Source: Jatrophihabitans sp. GAS493
GTDB taxonomy: Bacteria; Actinomycetota; Actinomycetes; Mycobacteriales; Jatrophihabitantaceae
Length of the DNA stretch: 64,000 bases
Assembly: GCF_900230215.1 (NCBI RefSeq)
Contig: NZ_LT907982.1
Location: forward strand, 1,302,001-1,366,000
Direction: 5' to 3'
The position numbers and the translations under genes are program-made. Shown piece after piece: positions 45,421 to 54,361 of the stretch. Under the pieces are notes generated by a model. The model worked only from the letters and a program-made list of their open reading frames with translations. It searched no databases and had not been told where the DNA came from. Each line of letters opens with the position of its first letter. Positions within the stretch are counted from its first letter, which is position 1.

Positions 45421-46593
45421 GTGATCCCAAACGCTGCCCTCTGCTGCCTCGATGACGTGCATGTCCTTGACTTCGGCATGAACATCGCCGGCCCCCAATC
45501 GACCAGCCTGCTCAGTGACCTCGGGGCCGACGTCATCAAGGTCGAGTCGCCGCAGGGTGACACCAGCCGCTCCTTCACGCCCAAGGTAGCCGGGCTGAGC
45601 GCGATGTTCGCGGCGATGAACCGGAACAAGCGCTACCTCGCGCTCGACCTCACCCATCCCAACGCCGCCGAAGTGCTCGATCCGCTGCTGCGGTGGGCCG
45701 ATGTCGTCGTGCAGAACCTTCGCCCCGGCAAGGCCGGTGAGCTGGGGATCTCGGCCGAACAGTGCCACGACATCAACCCGCGGATCGTGCACGCCAGCGT
45801 TGAGGCGTTCTATCCGGCCGAGCTGACCCGACCCGGCTACGACCTGCTGGTGCAGGCCGAGACCGGAATGATGAGTCTCACCGGAGATCCCGACGGTGAG
45901 CCGTCGCGGCTGCCGGGGAGCATCCTCGACCATGTCACCGGCCTCTGGACCGCATTCGGCGTCCTGGCCGCGTTGAACGGGACGCGCGATCGGGTCGCGC
46001 TGAACATCTCCATGAGTGACGTCGCGCAGACGCTGCTGGCCGACCGGGTCTCCGCCTATCTCCTCTCCGGCGACGTCCCGACCCGGATGGGGTCGGCGAT
46101 CGGCACCAGCACCCCGCTGCAGGCGTATCCGACGGCTGACGGGGAGATCGTCGTCGGCGCGGTGAGCGATGCGCTCTTCCGGCGACTCTGCGCGGTGGTC
46201 GCCCCGGACCTCAACCAGGAACCGGAGTTCGAGACGGTCGGCGGCCGGGTGGCCCACCGCGACGAGCTCAACCGGCGGCTCTCGGCGGCCTTCGCCGGTG
46301 ACTCCGCACAGGCCTGGTACGACCGGCTGGACGCCGTCGGCGTCCCCGTCGGGCGCGTGCGCACCATGCCTGATGCGGTGGCCCGCCACCGGGAACTCAG
46401 CCGCACCGGCCTGGTCGAAGTGCCGGGTATGGAGGGCATGGAGGTGGTGGCGAACCCGCTGGGGATGCGGCAGTCGCTGCCCTGTCCGGGCGCTCTCGGA
46501 GCCGACTCCGAGAGCATCGCCACTGAACTGCTGGGGCTGAGCAAGGAGCAGGTGCAGACACTCGTCGCCGACGGCGTGGTGCTGCACCGATGA
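45421..46593 (+). CDS. family III (CaiB/BaiF) CoA transferase
   Basis: A 390-residue acyl-CoA transferase that would activate a carboxylic acid by moving CoA from a donor. Landmarks are VHVLDFGMNIAGPQ, LGADVIKVESPQGD, GYDLLVQAETGMM, and the catalytic Asp170 in ILDHVTGLW. The GTG start has no ribosome site but sits 7 bases after a TATAGT box, so a leaderless transcript is likely. It overlaps the luciferase-like gene (ATGA) and opens a three-gene operon. It is probably the entry step of the island's pathway. Confidence 0.9.
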   Translation: MIPNAALCCLDDVHVLDFGMNIAGPQSTSLLSDLGADVIKVESPQGDTSRSFTPKVAGLSAMFAAMNRNKRYLALDLTHPNAAEVLDPLLRWADVVVQNLRPGKAGELGISAEQCHDINPRIVHASVEAFYPAELTRPGYDLLVQAETGMMSLTGDPDGEPSRLPGSILDHVTGLWTAFGVLAALNGTRDRVALNISMSDVAQTLLADRVSAYLLSGDVPTRMGSAIGTSTPLQAYPTADGEIVVGAVSDALFRRLCAVVAPDLNQEPEFETVGGRVAHRDELNRRLSAAFAGDSAQAWYDRLDAVGVPVGRVRTMPDAVARHRELSRTGLVEVPGMEGMEVVANPLGMRQSLPCPGALGADSESIATELLGLSKEQVQTLVADGVVLHR

Positions 46594-47558
46594 CGGTGTC
46601 CGACACCGGCGCTCGAGGGGTCCTCGTCGGCTCCTGGCCGCTGGGGATGCCGGCCGGTCCGGAGCACTTCTATGCCGACCTGGCCGCCGCCGTCGAGACG
46701 GGTGGCTTCGACTCGCTCTTCGTGGGCGACCATCTCTTCGCGGCCGGTCCCGGTCCGGACTCCCTGGCCCTGCTGGCCTACTTCGCCGCCCGGACGAGCC
46801 GGCTGAAGATCGGGACCTCAGTGTTACAGCTCGCACTGCGCGAGCCGGTGGCGGCGGCCAAACAGATCGCCACGATCGACGCCCTCAGCGGTGGGCGACT
46901 GCTGCTCGGAGTCGGCGTCGGCGGCGAGTTCGCCGATGAGTGGTCCGCGGCGGGGGTACCTACCGCCGGACGGGGTCGCCGCCTGGACGAGTGGCTCGAA
47001 CTCGCCTCCCAACTCTGGAGCGGCCAACCGGTCGATCATCAGGGTCCACTGCGGACGGTCGCGGGGGTGGTCGGCTCCCCGGCGCCGCATCGGTCCGGCG
47101 GCCCGCCGATCTGGGTCGGCGGCCGCTCCGAGGCGGCGCTGCAGCGGGCGGCCCGCCACGACGGCTGGATCGCCTATGCCTCTAGCCTGCGCCGCATTCG
47201 CGCCTCGGTCGAGACGCTGGCCGAGCTGCGCGCCGGCGGTGCCAGTGCCAGTGGCAGTGGCGGATTGGACGGCTACCCGATCTCACTCGTCCTGTGGACC
47301 TACATCGGCGCCTCCCGTGCGCAGGCCCGCCGCGGCGTGGCCGAGGTACTCGGGGCCCGCTACCGCCAGGACTTCGACCAATTCGTCGACTCCTTCTGTG
47401 CCGTAGGCGAGGCGGCGGAGGTGCAGGATCGGATCGCGGCGTTCCGGGAGGCCGGCGTGACCAACATCCTCTTCAATCCGCAGTGTCCGGCCGGGGAGTT
47501 CCTCGAGCAGGTGCAGCGGTTGAGCGAATTGGAGACAGCGCCGTGCCCGGTCCGCTAG
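46590..47558 (+). CDS. LLM class (F420-type) oxidoreductase
   Basis: A 322-residue luciferase-fold enzyme. GFDSLFVGDHLF, SGGRLLLGVGVGG and PPIWVGGRSEAAL are standard for F420- or flavin-dependent members. It is flanked in one operon by the CoA transferase and the racemase, with overlaps at both ends, so it probably oxidises the acid or its CoA ester. The cofactor cannot be settled from sequence. Confidence 0.88.
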   Translation: MTVSDTGARGVLVGSWPLGMPAGPEHFYADLAAAVETGGFDSLFVGDHLFAAGPGPDSLALLAYFAARTSRLKIGTSVLQLALREPVAAAKQIATIDALSGGRLLLGVGVGGEFADEWSAAGVPTAGRGRRLDEWLELASQLWSGQPVDHQGPLRTVAGVVGSPAPHRSGGPPIWVGGRSEAALQRAARHDGWIAYASSLRRIRASVETLAELRAGGASASGSGGLDGYPISLVLWTYIGASRAQARRGVAEVLGARYRQDFDQFVDSFCAVGEAAEVQDRIAAFREAGVTNILFNPQCPAGEFLEQVQRLSELETAPCPVR

Positions 47559-48709
47559 CGGGAGTGCGGGTCCTGGAGCTGGCCGGCCAGGGCGGCGTCC
47601 CGTTCGCCGGAATGGCGCTGGCCGACATGGGAGCCGAGGTGCTGCGCCTGGAGCGTCCCAGTGGGCGGGCGGTGAAACTCGTGCCCCCGCAGTTCGACGT
47701 CGTCGGCCGGGGTCGGCGCTCGGTCGCGATCGACTTGAAGGCCGACGGTGCCGCCGACCTGGTGCTGCAGCTCGTCACCACTGCTGACGTGCTGCTCGAA
47801 GGTTTCCGCCCCGGGGTGACCGAGCGACTCGGCCTGGGACCCGATGAGTGCCTCGCGGCCAACCCGTCGCTGGTCTACGCCCGCGTCACCGGCTGGGGGC
47901 AGCGCGGTCCGCGGGCGCTACTAGGCGGGCACGACATCAACTACATCGCGGTGACCGGGGCGCTGGCGGCGATCGGCGAACGTGATCGTCGGCCGGTGCC
48001 CCCGCTGAACCTGGTCGGAGACTTCGCCGGCGGTGGGCTCTCCGCCCTCGTCGGAATCCTCGCCGCGCTGCACAGCGTGACGACCGGGGGAGCCGGGCAG
48101 GTCGTCGACGTCGCCATGCTCGACGGCGTCAGCTCGCTGCTGAGCACGGCCTACGGCTACCGCAGCGCCGGAGCGACCAGCGATGACCGGGAGTCGAACT
48201 TCGTCGACGGTGGGTCGCCGCACTACCGCACCTACGAATGTCGCGACGGCGGCTACGTCGCGGTGGGCGCGGTTGAGCCGGTCTTCTTCGCCCGGCTCAT
48301 CGAGACGCTGGGCGTGGACGTCGATCCATCCGACCAGCTGGATCGCAGTCGCTGGGCGGCGATCACCGAAGCGCTGGCCGCGGCCTTCATGACCCGCGAC
48401 CGGGACGAATGGGCAGAGATCTTCGGTGATGTGGACGCGTGCGTCACCCCGGTGCTCTCACTGGTCGAGGCTCAGCAGGATCGACAGGTGCGGGCCCGGG
48501 ACATCCTCATCGAGCGGGCCGGGGTCATCCAGCCGGCGCCGTCTCCCCGCTTCAGCGCGACACCCTCGGCGGCTGGACTACCGCCGCGGGTGCCGGGAGA
48601 GGACACGGTCGAGGCCCTGCTGGATTGGGGCGTACCCCGCGAGCGGATCGACGGACTGCTGGCGGGCGGCGTGCTGCGGGATGCCTCAGCTCACCGTTCC
48701 GACGGGTAG
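47543..48709 (+). CDS. alpha-methylacyl-CoA racemase
   Basis: A 388-residue family III CoA transferase relative of the racemase branch. The three catalytic residues of the mycobacterial MCR enzyme (His126, Asp156, Glu241) appear at a constant offset of four: His130 in GGHDINY, Asp160 in VGDFAGGG and Glu245 in VGAVEPVFF. It would interconvert 2R and 2S methylacyl-CoA, which beta-oxidation of methyl-branched chains requires. It starts at a GTG inside the preceding gene (16-base overlap) and converges with the crotonase gene with 19 shared bases. Confidence 0.88.
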   Translation: MPGPLAGVRVLELAGQGGVPFAGMALADMGAEVLRLERPSGRAVKLVPPQFDVVGRGRRSVAIDLKADGAADLVLQLVTTADVLLEGFRPGVTERLGLGPDECLAANPSLVYARVTGWGQRGPRALLGGHDINYIAVTGALAAIGERDRRPVPPLNLVGDFAGGGLSALVGILAALHSVTTGGAGQVVDVAMLDGVSSLLSTAYGYRSAGATSDDRESNFVDGGSPHYRTYECRDGGYVAVGAVEPVFFARLIETLGVDVDPSDQLDRSRWAAITEALAAAFMTRDRDEWAEIFGDVDACVTPVLSLVEAQQDRQVRARDILIERAGVIQPAPSPRFSATPSAAGLPPRVPGEDTVEALLDWGVPRERIDGLLAGGVLRDASAHRSDG

Positions 48710-49482
48710 TTCGGCGGACGCCGCTGCAGGGTGGCCCGCACCGCCTCCTGGGAGTCCGGGTCGGCGCAGATGAGTGCGGTGAGGGACTGCTCGAAGGTGT
48801 AGCCCTGCTGCAACGGCAGGTTCTCGATGGTGTCCAGCGATCGCTTGGCCATCCGGATCAGTGCGCTGCTGTGGCGGGCGATCCGGGCGGCGTGCTCGTG
48901 AGCGGCGGTCAGCAGTTCGGCTTCCGGCACCACCGCGACGACCCCGCCGAGCCGCAGGAGCTGCTCGGCGGAGACGGCGTCCCCGCTGAGGTACATCCAG
49001 CGGACCCACGCCTCGGGTACGAGCCGAGCCAGGTGGCGGGCGCCGCCCATGATCCCGACCCCGATCTCGGGGGTGCCGAAGCGAGCGGTATCGGCGGCGA
49101 CCACGAAGTCGCAGGAGGCGGCCAGGGCGAGGCCGGTTCCCAGCGCCACGCCGTGTACAGCGGCGATGACCGGGATCGGTGCCTCCTGTACGGCGAAGAA
49201 GGCCGCTCGGACGTCGCTCATCCGGGCTTCGCTGTTCTCCGCCGAGAGGGTGGCGAACTCCTGCAGGTCATTCCCGCCGCAGAAGTGCCGCCCCGCGCCG
49301 GTGAGGATGATGACCTTCACTCCGGCGCCGAGAAGGGTGATGTCGGCGAAGAGCCGGCGGATCTCCCGGTACATCGCCTGGCTAACCGAGTTAACCGGCG
49401 GCCGCGCCAGGTACACCGTGGCGATCGCCCCGGCGCGCTCCCAGCGCAGATGCTCGAACCCGGTCTCCTCCGGCGGCGTCAT
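48691..49482 (-). CDS. enoyl-CoA hydratase/isomerase family protein
   Basis: A 263-residue crotonase-fold enzyme. The oxyanion segment is GAGRHFCGGNDLQEF, and the second Glu of hydratases is kept in FGTPEIGVG. The first catalytic Glu (in GGGCELA of classical hydratases) is replaced in ALGTGLALAASCD, so simple hydration is doubtful; isomerase or hydrolase activity is possible. It overlaps the LLM gene upstream by four bases and converges with the racemase. Confidence 0.87.
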   Translation of the reverse strand: MTPPEETGFEHLRWERAGAIATVYLARPPVNSVSQAMYREIRRLFADITLLGAGVKVIILTGAGRHFCGGNDLQEFATLSAENSEARMSDVRAAFFAVQEAPIPVIAAVHGVALGTGLALAASCDFVVAADTARFGTPEIGVGIMGGARHLARLVPEAWVRWMYLSGDAVSAEQLLRLGGVVAVVPEAELLTAAHEHAARIARHSSALIRMAKRSLDTIENLPLQQGYTFEQSLTALICADPDSQEAVRATLQRRPPNYPSER

Positions 49483-50432
49483 TCGCCGGCTCCGGCCGCA
49501 GGCTGGTCGGTCCCGGCGCCCCAGTCCCGGGACGAGACGAGCGGCTGCGCGCCGAGGTCGGCAGCGAGCTCGGCGGGGAGCTCATCGGCGCACCGCTCGA
49601 CCCACTCGACGGCCTGCTCGCACGACATGTTCGCGAAGTCGGCGTCGAGCACCACGAAATCCGCGCCGGCCGCGCTCAGCTCCTGCACGACGGACCGCGC
49701 CTCGACCGCCGCGACGACTCGGGGGCGCACGCCGACCAGCAGTTCACGACCCGGGCTGGTGCTCTGCTGAACTCGTCTGACCTCGGCCGCGAGATCCTTG
49801 AACTGCGCACCGCTGACGTTGCTGGCGTACCACCCGTCGCCCAGACGGACGGCACGGCTGATCGCCGCTGAGCTGTGCCCACCGACCAGGATCGGCAGCC
49901 TCCGACCCTGCGTCGGAGGCGGCGCGATCCCGATGGACGGGCCGCCGTCCGGCAGTGCCGAAGGGTAGGGCCCCCAGCAGGCCCGCATGGTGCGCATCGC
50001 CAGGTCGGTGCGCCGGCCGCGATCGCCCCAGCCCTGGTCAAGCAGGGCGAACTCCTCCTGCATCCATCCCGCGCCGATGCCGAGGATGAGCCGCCCGCCG
50101 GAGAGGACGTCCAGGGAGGCCGCCTGCTTGGCCGTGACGATGGGCTGGCGCAGCGGCAGGACCAGGACGCCGGTCGCCAGCTGGACACGAGTGGTCACCG
50201 CGGCCAAGTAGGAGAGCGTGACGAACGGGTCGATGAAGGCGGTCGAGGAGTCGAACGGCGGCTTGGCGGTCTCGCTGTAGGGGTAGGCCTCGGGCGGCCG
50301 CCCCGGCATGACGATGTGGTCGGAGACCCAGACGGATCCGAATCCCCGCTGCTCGGCCGCCCGGGCGACTCGCGCCAGCGCATCAGGGCCGGCCAGCGGC
50401 CCCCAGTTCGGAACTTTGATGCCGATATGCAC
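49479..50432 (-). CDS. LLM class (F420-type) oxidoreductase
   Basis: A second luciferase-fold enzyme of the island, 317 residues, with HIGIKVPNWGPLAGPD, GFGSVWVSDHIVMPGR and SGGRLILGIGAGWMQEEF. The start is the GTG at 50432 with GGAAGGAA upstream. It forms an operon with the crotonase and is divergent from the SDR across 120 bases holding a related promoter motif (50487-50502). Confidence 0.88.
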   Translation of the reverse strand: MHIGIKVPNWGPLAGPDALARVARAAEQRGFGSVWVSDHIVMPGRPPEAYPYSETAKPPFDSSTAFIDPFVTLSYLAAVTTRVQLATGVLVLPLRQPIVTAKQAASLDVLSGGRLILGIGAGWMQEEFALLDQGWGDRGRRTDLAMRTMRACWGPYPSALPDGGPSIGIAPPPTQGRRLPILVGGHSSAAISRAVRLGDGWYASNVSGAQFKDLAAEVRRVQQSTSPGRELLVGVRPRVVAAVEARSVVQELSAAGADFVVLDADFANMSCEQAVEWVERCADELPAELAADLGAQPLVSSRDWGAGTDQPAAGAGE

Positions 50433-50486
50433 GGTGACGAATTCCTTCCCTTTGCGGGTATGCGGGCCTAGAGTGATTTCAAGGAT

Positions 50487-50502
50487 AACTATGTGCATCA
50501 TT
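50487..50502 (-). promoter_or_regulatory. related AT-rich promoter element, copy D
   Basis: On the minus strand the site contains CATAGTTAT, nine bases identical with the livK copy, including a CATAGT box about 55 bases ahead of the LLM gene. It is weaker than the other copies. Confidence 0.35.
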
Positions 50503-50552
50503 TCCGTCGAGGCCCAGCCGCCCGACGGGAGCCGAGGACGGATGGAGCGCTC

Positions 50553-51359
50553 ATGGGAACACTTGACGGCAGGGTGGCATTGGTGACCGGAGCCGGATCC
50601 GGAGTCGGTCGCGCGGTCGCACTGCGTTACGTGCGGGCCGGGGCGTCGGTGGTCGGGTTCGATCGCAACGCCGACGGCCTGGCCCGCAGCGTCGAGTTTA
50701 GCGACGGAGCCATGGTCGCCGCCGTCGGTGATGTCTGCGACCGGGCCACCCTCGATGCGGCGGTCGCCACCGCCGTGGAGCGGTTTGGAGGACTCGACAT
50801 CATCGCCGCGATCGCCGGTATCTCGAAGACCGGATCGCTGTTAGAGATGTCTGATGAGGACCGGGATGCGATTCTGGGCGTCAACCTGGTGGGGGTCTGG
50901 AACGCGGCGAAGGCCGGATTGCCGGCCCTGCTGGAGCGCGGCGCCGGCGGTCGAATCCTGGCCTGTGGCTCGATCGAGTCGGTGCTGGGCGGGGCGGGAC
51001 TGGCCGCGTACGTGGCCTCCAAGCATGGACTGATCGGATTGATCAAGTCGATCGCCCTGGAGCTGGCCCGGACCGGCATCACCGCCAACGTCATCTCCCC
51101 GGCCGGTGTGGACACCGAACTGCTGCGCGCCGTCGTCCCGCCGGCGAGTATCGCCCACATTGCCCACAGCACGCCGGTGGATCGGCTGAGCACGCCGGAG
51201 GAGGTGGCTGCCTTCTTCGAGTTCATGGCTGGACCGGAGACCGGGTACATGACCGGCGGCAATCTGGTCGTCGACGGTGGCGTCGCCCTGCTCAACAGTC
51301 ACACCACCGGGCAATCGTGGGCCGAGACGCCCGTGACCGTAGCTATTTCTGATAACTAG
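50553..51359 (+). CDS. short-chain dehydrogenase/reductase
   Basis: A 268-residue NAD(P)-dependent SDR. The cofactor motif TGAGSGVG is at 12-19, Asn111 in NLVGVWN, Ser140, and Tyr153/Lys157 in YVASK; the usual NNAG reads IAAIAG. The ATG at 50553 is used. Likely a hydroxyacyl-CoA or alcohol dehydrogenase in the island's pathway. Its stop codon begins the repeated promoter element of the transporter operon. Confidence 0.9.
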   Translation: MGTLDGRVALVTGAGSGVGRAVALRYVRAGASVVGFDRNADGLARSVEFSDGAMVAAVGDVCDRATLDAAVATAVERFGGLDIIAAIAGISKTGSLLEMSDEDRDAILGVNLVGVWNAAKAGLPALLERGAGGRILACGSIESVLGGAGLAAYVASKHGLIGLIKSIALELARTGITANVISPAGVDTELLRAVVPPASIAHIAHSTPVDRLSTPEEVAAFFEFMAGPETGYMTGGNLVVDGGVALLNSHTTGQSWAETPVTVAISDN

Positions 51360-51390
51360 TCGTATGGTTACCACTTTATCGTTGAACTGC
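51340..51390 (+). promoter_or_regulatory. livH promoter region with shared element, copy B
   Basis: From 51357 a 34-base stretch matches the livK upstream copy (57852-57885) at 23 positions without gaps, including TAGTCG, GTTA and TTGAACT. Just before it, TAGCTATTTCTGAT (51340-51353) recurs with one change in the minus-strand promoter at 59791-59804. Two regulatory inputs are therefore plausible. Confidence 0.55.
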
Positions 51391-51441
51391 ATCGACCGCG
51401 GCGCTATCGTTGCGCCACCTGATTGCGACGGAAGGTACGGC

Positions 51442-51546
51442 ATGACTCGTCTTCGTCTCGCGGCCGAGGTCCCGGCTACTGGTCGCGACAGGCACAAGTG
51501 TCAGACAACTGGTGCGGCGACCCGACTGTCGGCGGTGAAATCGTGA
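51442..51546 (+). CDS. small leader ORF overlapping livH
   Basis: A 34-codon frame with GGAAGG 8 bases before its ATG ends in a TGA that overlaps the livH GTG (GTGA), the usual arrangement for translational coupling. The peptide has no recognisable family and is Arg/Thr/Ala-rich. It fills much of the otherwise long 183-base leader. It may be a regulatory uORF or only a coupling device. Confidence 0.4.
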   Translation: MTRLRLAAEVPATGRDRHKCQTTGAATRLSAVKS

Positions 51547-52424
51547 GCGACGCATTGGCTCAGGCCCTGGTCGGCGCCTTGGTGCTGGGTAGCCTCTACA
51601 CGGTCGTCGGTATCGGCTTCGTCATCCTGTACAAGGCCACCCACGTCCTGAACTTCGCCCAGGGCAGCCTGATGCTGCTCGGCGGCCTCATCTTCTTCAC
51701 GATCAACCAGAGCATGGGCGTTCCCTGGCCGTTTGCCATGGTGCTCAGCCTGCTGGCCATGTCGGTGATCGGCTCGGCGCTCTATCTGGTCTTCTTCCGG
51801 CGCCTGGTCGGCGCGAAGGAGTTCACCCTGGTAATCGCCACGCTGGGTCTCAGCGTCGTACTCCTAACCGTCGCGCTCATCGTCTGGGGGCCGGGCACCC
51901 GCACCATGCCGGAGCTGCTCTCCCGCCAGACGCTCGTCTCGTTCGGCAACCTGAAGTTCTCGAGTATCGACGTCTTCTCCATCGCCACCGCGCTCGTGGT
52001 CGTCTTCGTACTCGACCTGAGCCTGCGCCACACCCGGATCGGCATAAAGATGCGCGCGGTGGCCGACGAGCCGCTGCTGGCGTCGCTGATGAAGGTCAAC
52101 GTCAACCGGATGTCGGCTATCGCCTGGGGGATCGCGGCGTTCTGCGCCGGGGTCGCCGGTATCGCCTACTCGATGCGGCTGTCGATCGACCCGGTCGGCT
52201 TGACCGGACTCGGGCTGCTGGCCTTTCCGGCGGTGCTGCTCGGTGGCCTCGACTCGGTACGCGGTGTGCTGGTCGGCGGCTTCCTCCTGGCCATCGTGCA
52301 GAGCGCCGCCACCTACATCTTCGGCGGTATCTGGGCCGACGTCTCGGCCTATGCGGTGCTGCTGGTCGTCCTGCTGGTCCGTCCGCGGGGCTTCTTCGGA
52401 TCACGGACGGCGGTGCGGTTGTGA
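51543..52424 (+). CDS. livH: branched-chain-amino-acid-type ABC permease LivH
   Basis: A 293-residue inner-membrane permease with about eight helices; LYKATHVLNFAQGSLMLLGG and MRAVADEPLLASLMKVNVNR are the LivH signature blocks. The GTG start is supported by the family N-terminus. It overlaps the following fused gene by four bases. In catabolic islands such importers often carry aromatic or steroid-like acids rather than amino acids. Confidence 0.93.
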   Translation: MSDALAQALVGALVLGSLYTVVGIGFVILYKATHVLNFAQGSLMLLGGLIFFTINQSMGVPWPFAMVLSLLAMSVIGSALYLVFFRRLVGAKEFTLVIATLGLSVVLLTVALIVWGPGTRTMPELLSRQTLVSFGNLKFSSIDVFSIATALVVVFVLDLSLRHTRIGIKMRAVADEPLLASLMKVNVNRMSAIAWGIAAFCAGVAGIAYSMRLSIDPVGLTGLGLLAFPAVLLGGLDSVRGVLVGGFLLAIVQSAATYIFGGIWADVSAYAVLLVVLLVRPRGFFGSRTAVRL

Positions 52425-54361
52425 GCCAGACCAATGAACATGCAGAGGAGCGTTCCTTGTCCGTTCTAGAGAAGCCGCAAGGAACGCCGCCGCCCGCACC
52501 GCCAAGCGTGGCACCGCCGTCCGATTCCCCCAGTGGATGGCGCGGCCGGCTGGCCGGCGACCTTGCGAATGTCTCCGGCCAGCGCTGGTATCGCATCGCC
52601 ATGACCTTCGGGCCCTGGATCGTCGGTGCGCTGATCTTCCTGGCCTTCGCCAACTCGGCCAGCACCTACATCCTCATCATCGCCGGCACCGTTCTCATCT
52701 ACTCGATCAGCGCCATCGGGCTGAACCTGCTGATGGGGCAGGCCGGTCTGGTGTCGATCGGTAACGCGGCGCTGATGGCGGTCGGTGCGTACACGACCGG
52801 GATCCTCAGCTCCAAGGCCGGTTGGTCGGTCTTTCCCATACCTTTCCTGGTGAGTGCCTTCGTCGGCGGCCTGGTCGGCCTGATCATCGCCCTGCCGGCC
52901 CTGCGGCTGCGCGGCATCTACCTGGCCCTGGCCACCCTCTCCCTGCAGTTCTTCGTGGCGTTCGCCGGTGACCGTTACCAGGCGCATACCGGTGCGGTCT
53001 CCGGAGTGGCGGTAACGCCGCTGAAGATCGGCGGGACGACCTTCGTGCAGGGGAAGGACTTCGTGCTGCTGCTCGGAGTCTTCCTGGCCCTCACCGTGCT
53101 GATGGTCCGCGCGCTGACCCGGCACGCCCCCGGGCGCATGTGGAATGCGCTGCGGGAGAGCGAACTCGCGGCCACCGCGATCGGCGTCAACGCGGCCCGC
53201 TGGAAGCTCGCCGCCTTCGTCGTCAGCTCGTCGATCATCGCCGTCTCCGGCTCCCTGCTGGGCTACTACAACCAGATCGTCTCCTCGGACGCCTTCACCC
53301 TCGACTTCGCCGTGACGTTCATCGTCATGCTGATCCTCGGCGGAATGGGGCGCATATCCGGGGCCATTCTCGGCGCCACGATCGTCGTCTCGCTGCCCTA
53401 CGTCCTGACGAACCTCACCGCGAACCTGCCGCAGAGCGGTGGCTTCGGCAAGTGGATCAACGACAACATCTTCTATCTGAACAACGGCCTCTACGGCATC
53501 CTGGTCCTGATCATCCTGCTCTATCTGCCCGAGGGGATCACCCCGGCGCTGGCTCGACTCGCGCGCCAGAGCGGGCAGCGACTACTGGGAACCGACACCG
53601 GTCGCACCCGGCGGGTCCGGAAGCCACGGGCGGCGATTGTGAGCCGGCCCGGTGCCGACGCGGCGCTGCTGCAGGTCGCCGGACTCGACGTCATGTACCA
53701 GACCGGAGCCCGGGCGGTCAGCGATCTTCAGCTGCGCGTGCCCGAGGGGAGCATCGTCGCGCTACTCGGTCGCAATGGGGCCGGAAAGACCAGCACACTG
53801 CGAGCGATCAGCGGATTCCTGGTTGCCGAGTCGGTGCGCGTCGACGGATCCGTTGAGTTGGCCGGCCGCGACGTGGTGGATCTCTCCCCGGCCAAGACGG
53901 CCGCCCTCGGCGTCGTCCTCGTCCCGGAGCGGAACAAGATCTTTCCGAGCCTTACGGTCGAGGAGCACTTGAAGCTGGTCACCACCCGCGGCTACGCACA
54001 GGTGCTGGAACGCCCTTATTTCCATCGGCTGAAGGAGCGGCTGGACCAACCAGCCGGCCTGCTCAGTGGCGGGGAGCGGCAGTTGCTGGCGCTCGCCTCG
54101 GCGTCGCTGCTGGAACCCAAGTTGCTCATGGTCGACGAGTTCTCCCTCGGGCTGGCTCCGGTGATGATCCAGGAGGTGGCCCGAGTGATCCGAGGGTTGC
54201 GCGATGACGGGATGACCATCCTGCTGGTCGAACAGAACGCCGCAGCGGCACTGGCTCTCGCCGATTGGTCCTACCTGATGGAAGGCGGCGAGGTCGTCGC
54301 CGAGGGAGCAGCCGCCGAGATGGCCGAACGGCTGGGCATCACGAAGGGAGCCGTATCGTGA
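52421..54361 (+). CDS. fused LivM permease-LivF ATPase
   Basis: A 646-residue fusion. Residues 1-45 are a Pro/Ser-rich cytoplasmic tail, residues 55-375 a LivM permease (LNLLMGQAGLVSIGNAALM; RLRGIYLALATLSLQF), and residues 410-646 an ABC ATPase of LivF type with Walker A LGRNGAGKTST, signature LSGGERQ and Walker B LLMVDEF. The fusion fixes permease and ATPase in one chain. It overlaps livH and livG by four bases each. Confidence 0.92.
   Translation: MSQTNEHAEERSLSVLEKPQGTPPPAPPSVAPPSDSPSGWRGRLAGDLANVSGQRWYRIAMTFGPWIVGALIFLAFANSASTYILIIAGTVLIYSISAIGLNLLMGQAGLVSIGNAALMAVGAYTTGILSSKAGWSVFPIPFLVSAFVGGLVGLIIALPALRLRGIYLALATLSLQFFVAFAGDRYQAHTGAVSGVAVTPLKIGGTTFVQGKDFVLLLGVFLALTVLMVRALTRHAPGRMWNALRESELAATAIGVNAARWKLAAFVVSSSIIAVSGSLLGYYNQIVSSDAFTLDFAVTFIVMLILGGMGRISGAILGATIVVSLPYVLTNLTANLPQSGGFGKWINDNIFYLNNGLYGILVLIILLYLPEGITPALARLARQSGQRLLGTDTGRTRRVRKPRAAIVSRPGADAALLQVAGLDVMYQTGARAVSDLQLRVPEGSIVALLGRNGAGKTSTLRAISGFLVAESVRVDGSVELAGRDVVDLSPAKTAALGVVLVPERNKIFPSLTVEEHLKLVTTRGYAQVLERPYFHRLKERLDQPAGLLSGGERQLLALASASLLEPKLLMVDEFSLGLAPVMIQEVARVIRGLRDDGMTILLVEQNAAAALALADWSYLMEGGEVVAEGAAAEMAERLGITKGAVS

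Noticed and set aside
45352..46836. Long minus-strand open frame extending upstream of the hypothetical gene at 44623-45351
   Set aside because: It is antisense to the well-supported CoA transferase and has no protein family character; the true start at 45351 has a ribosome site.
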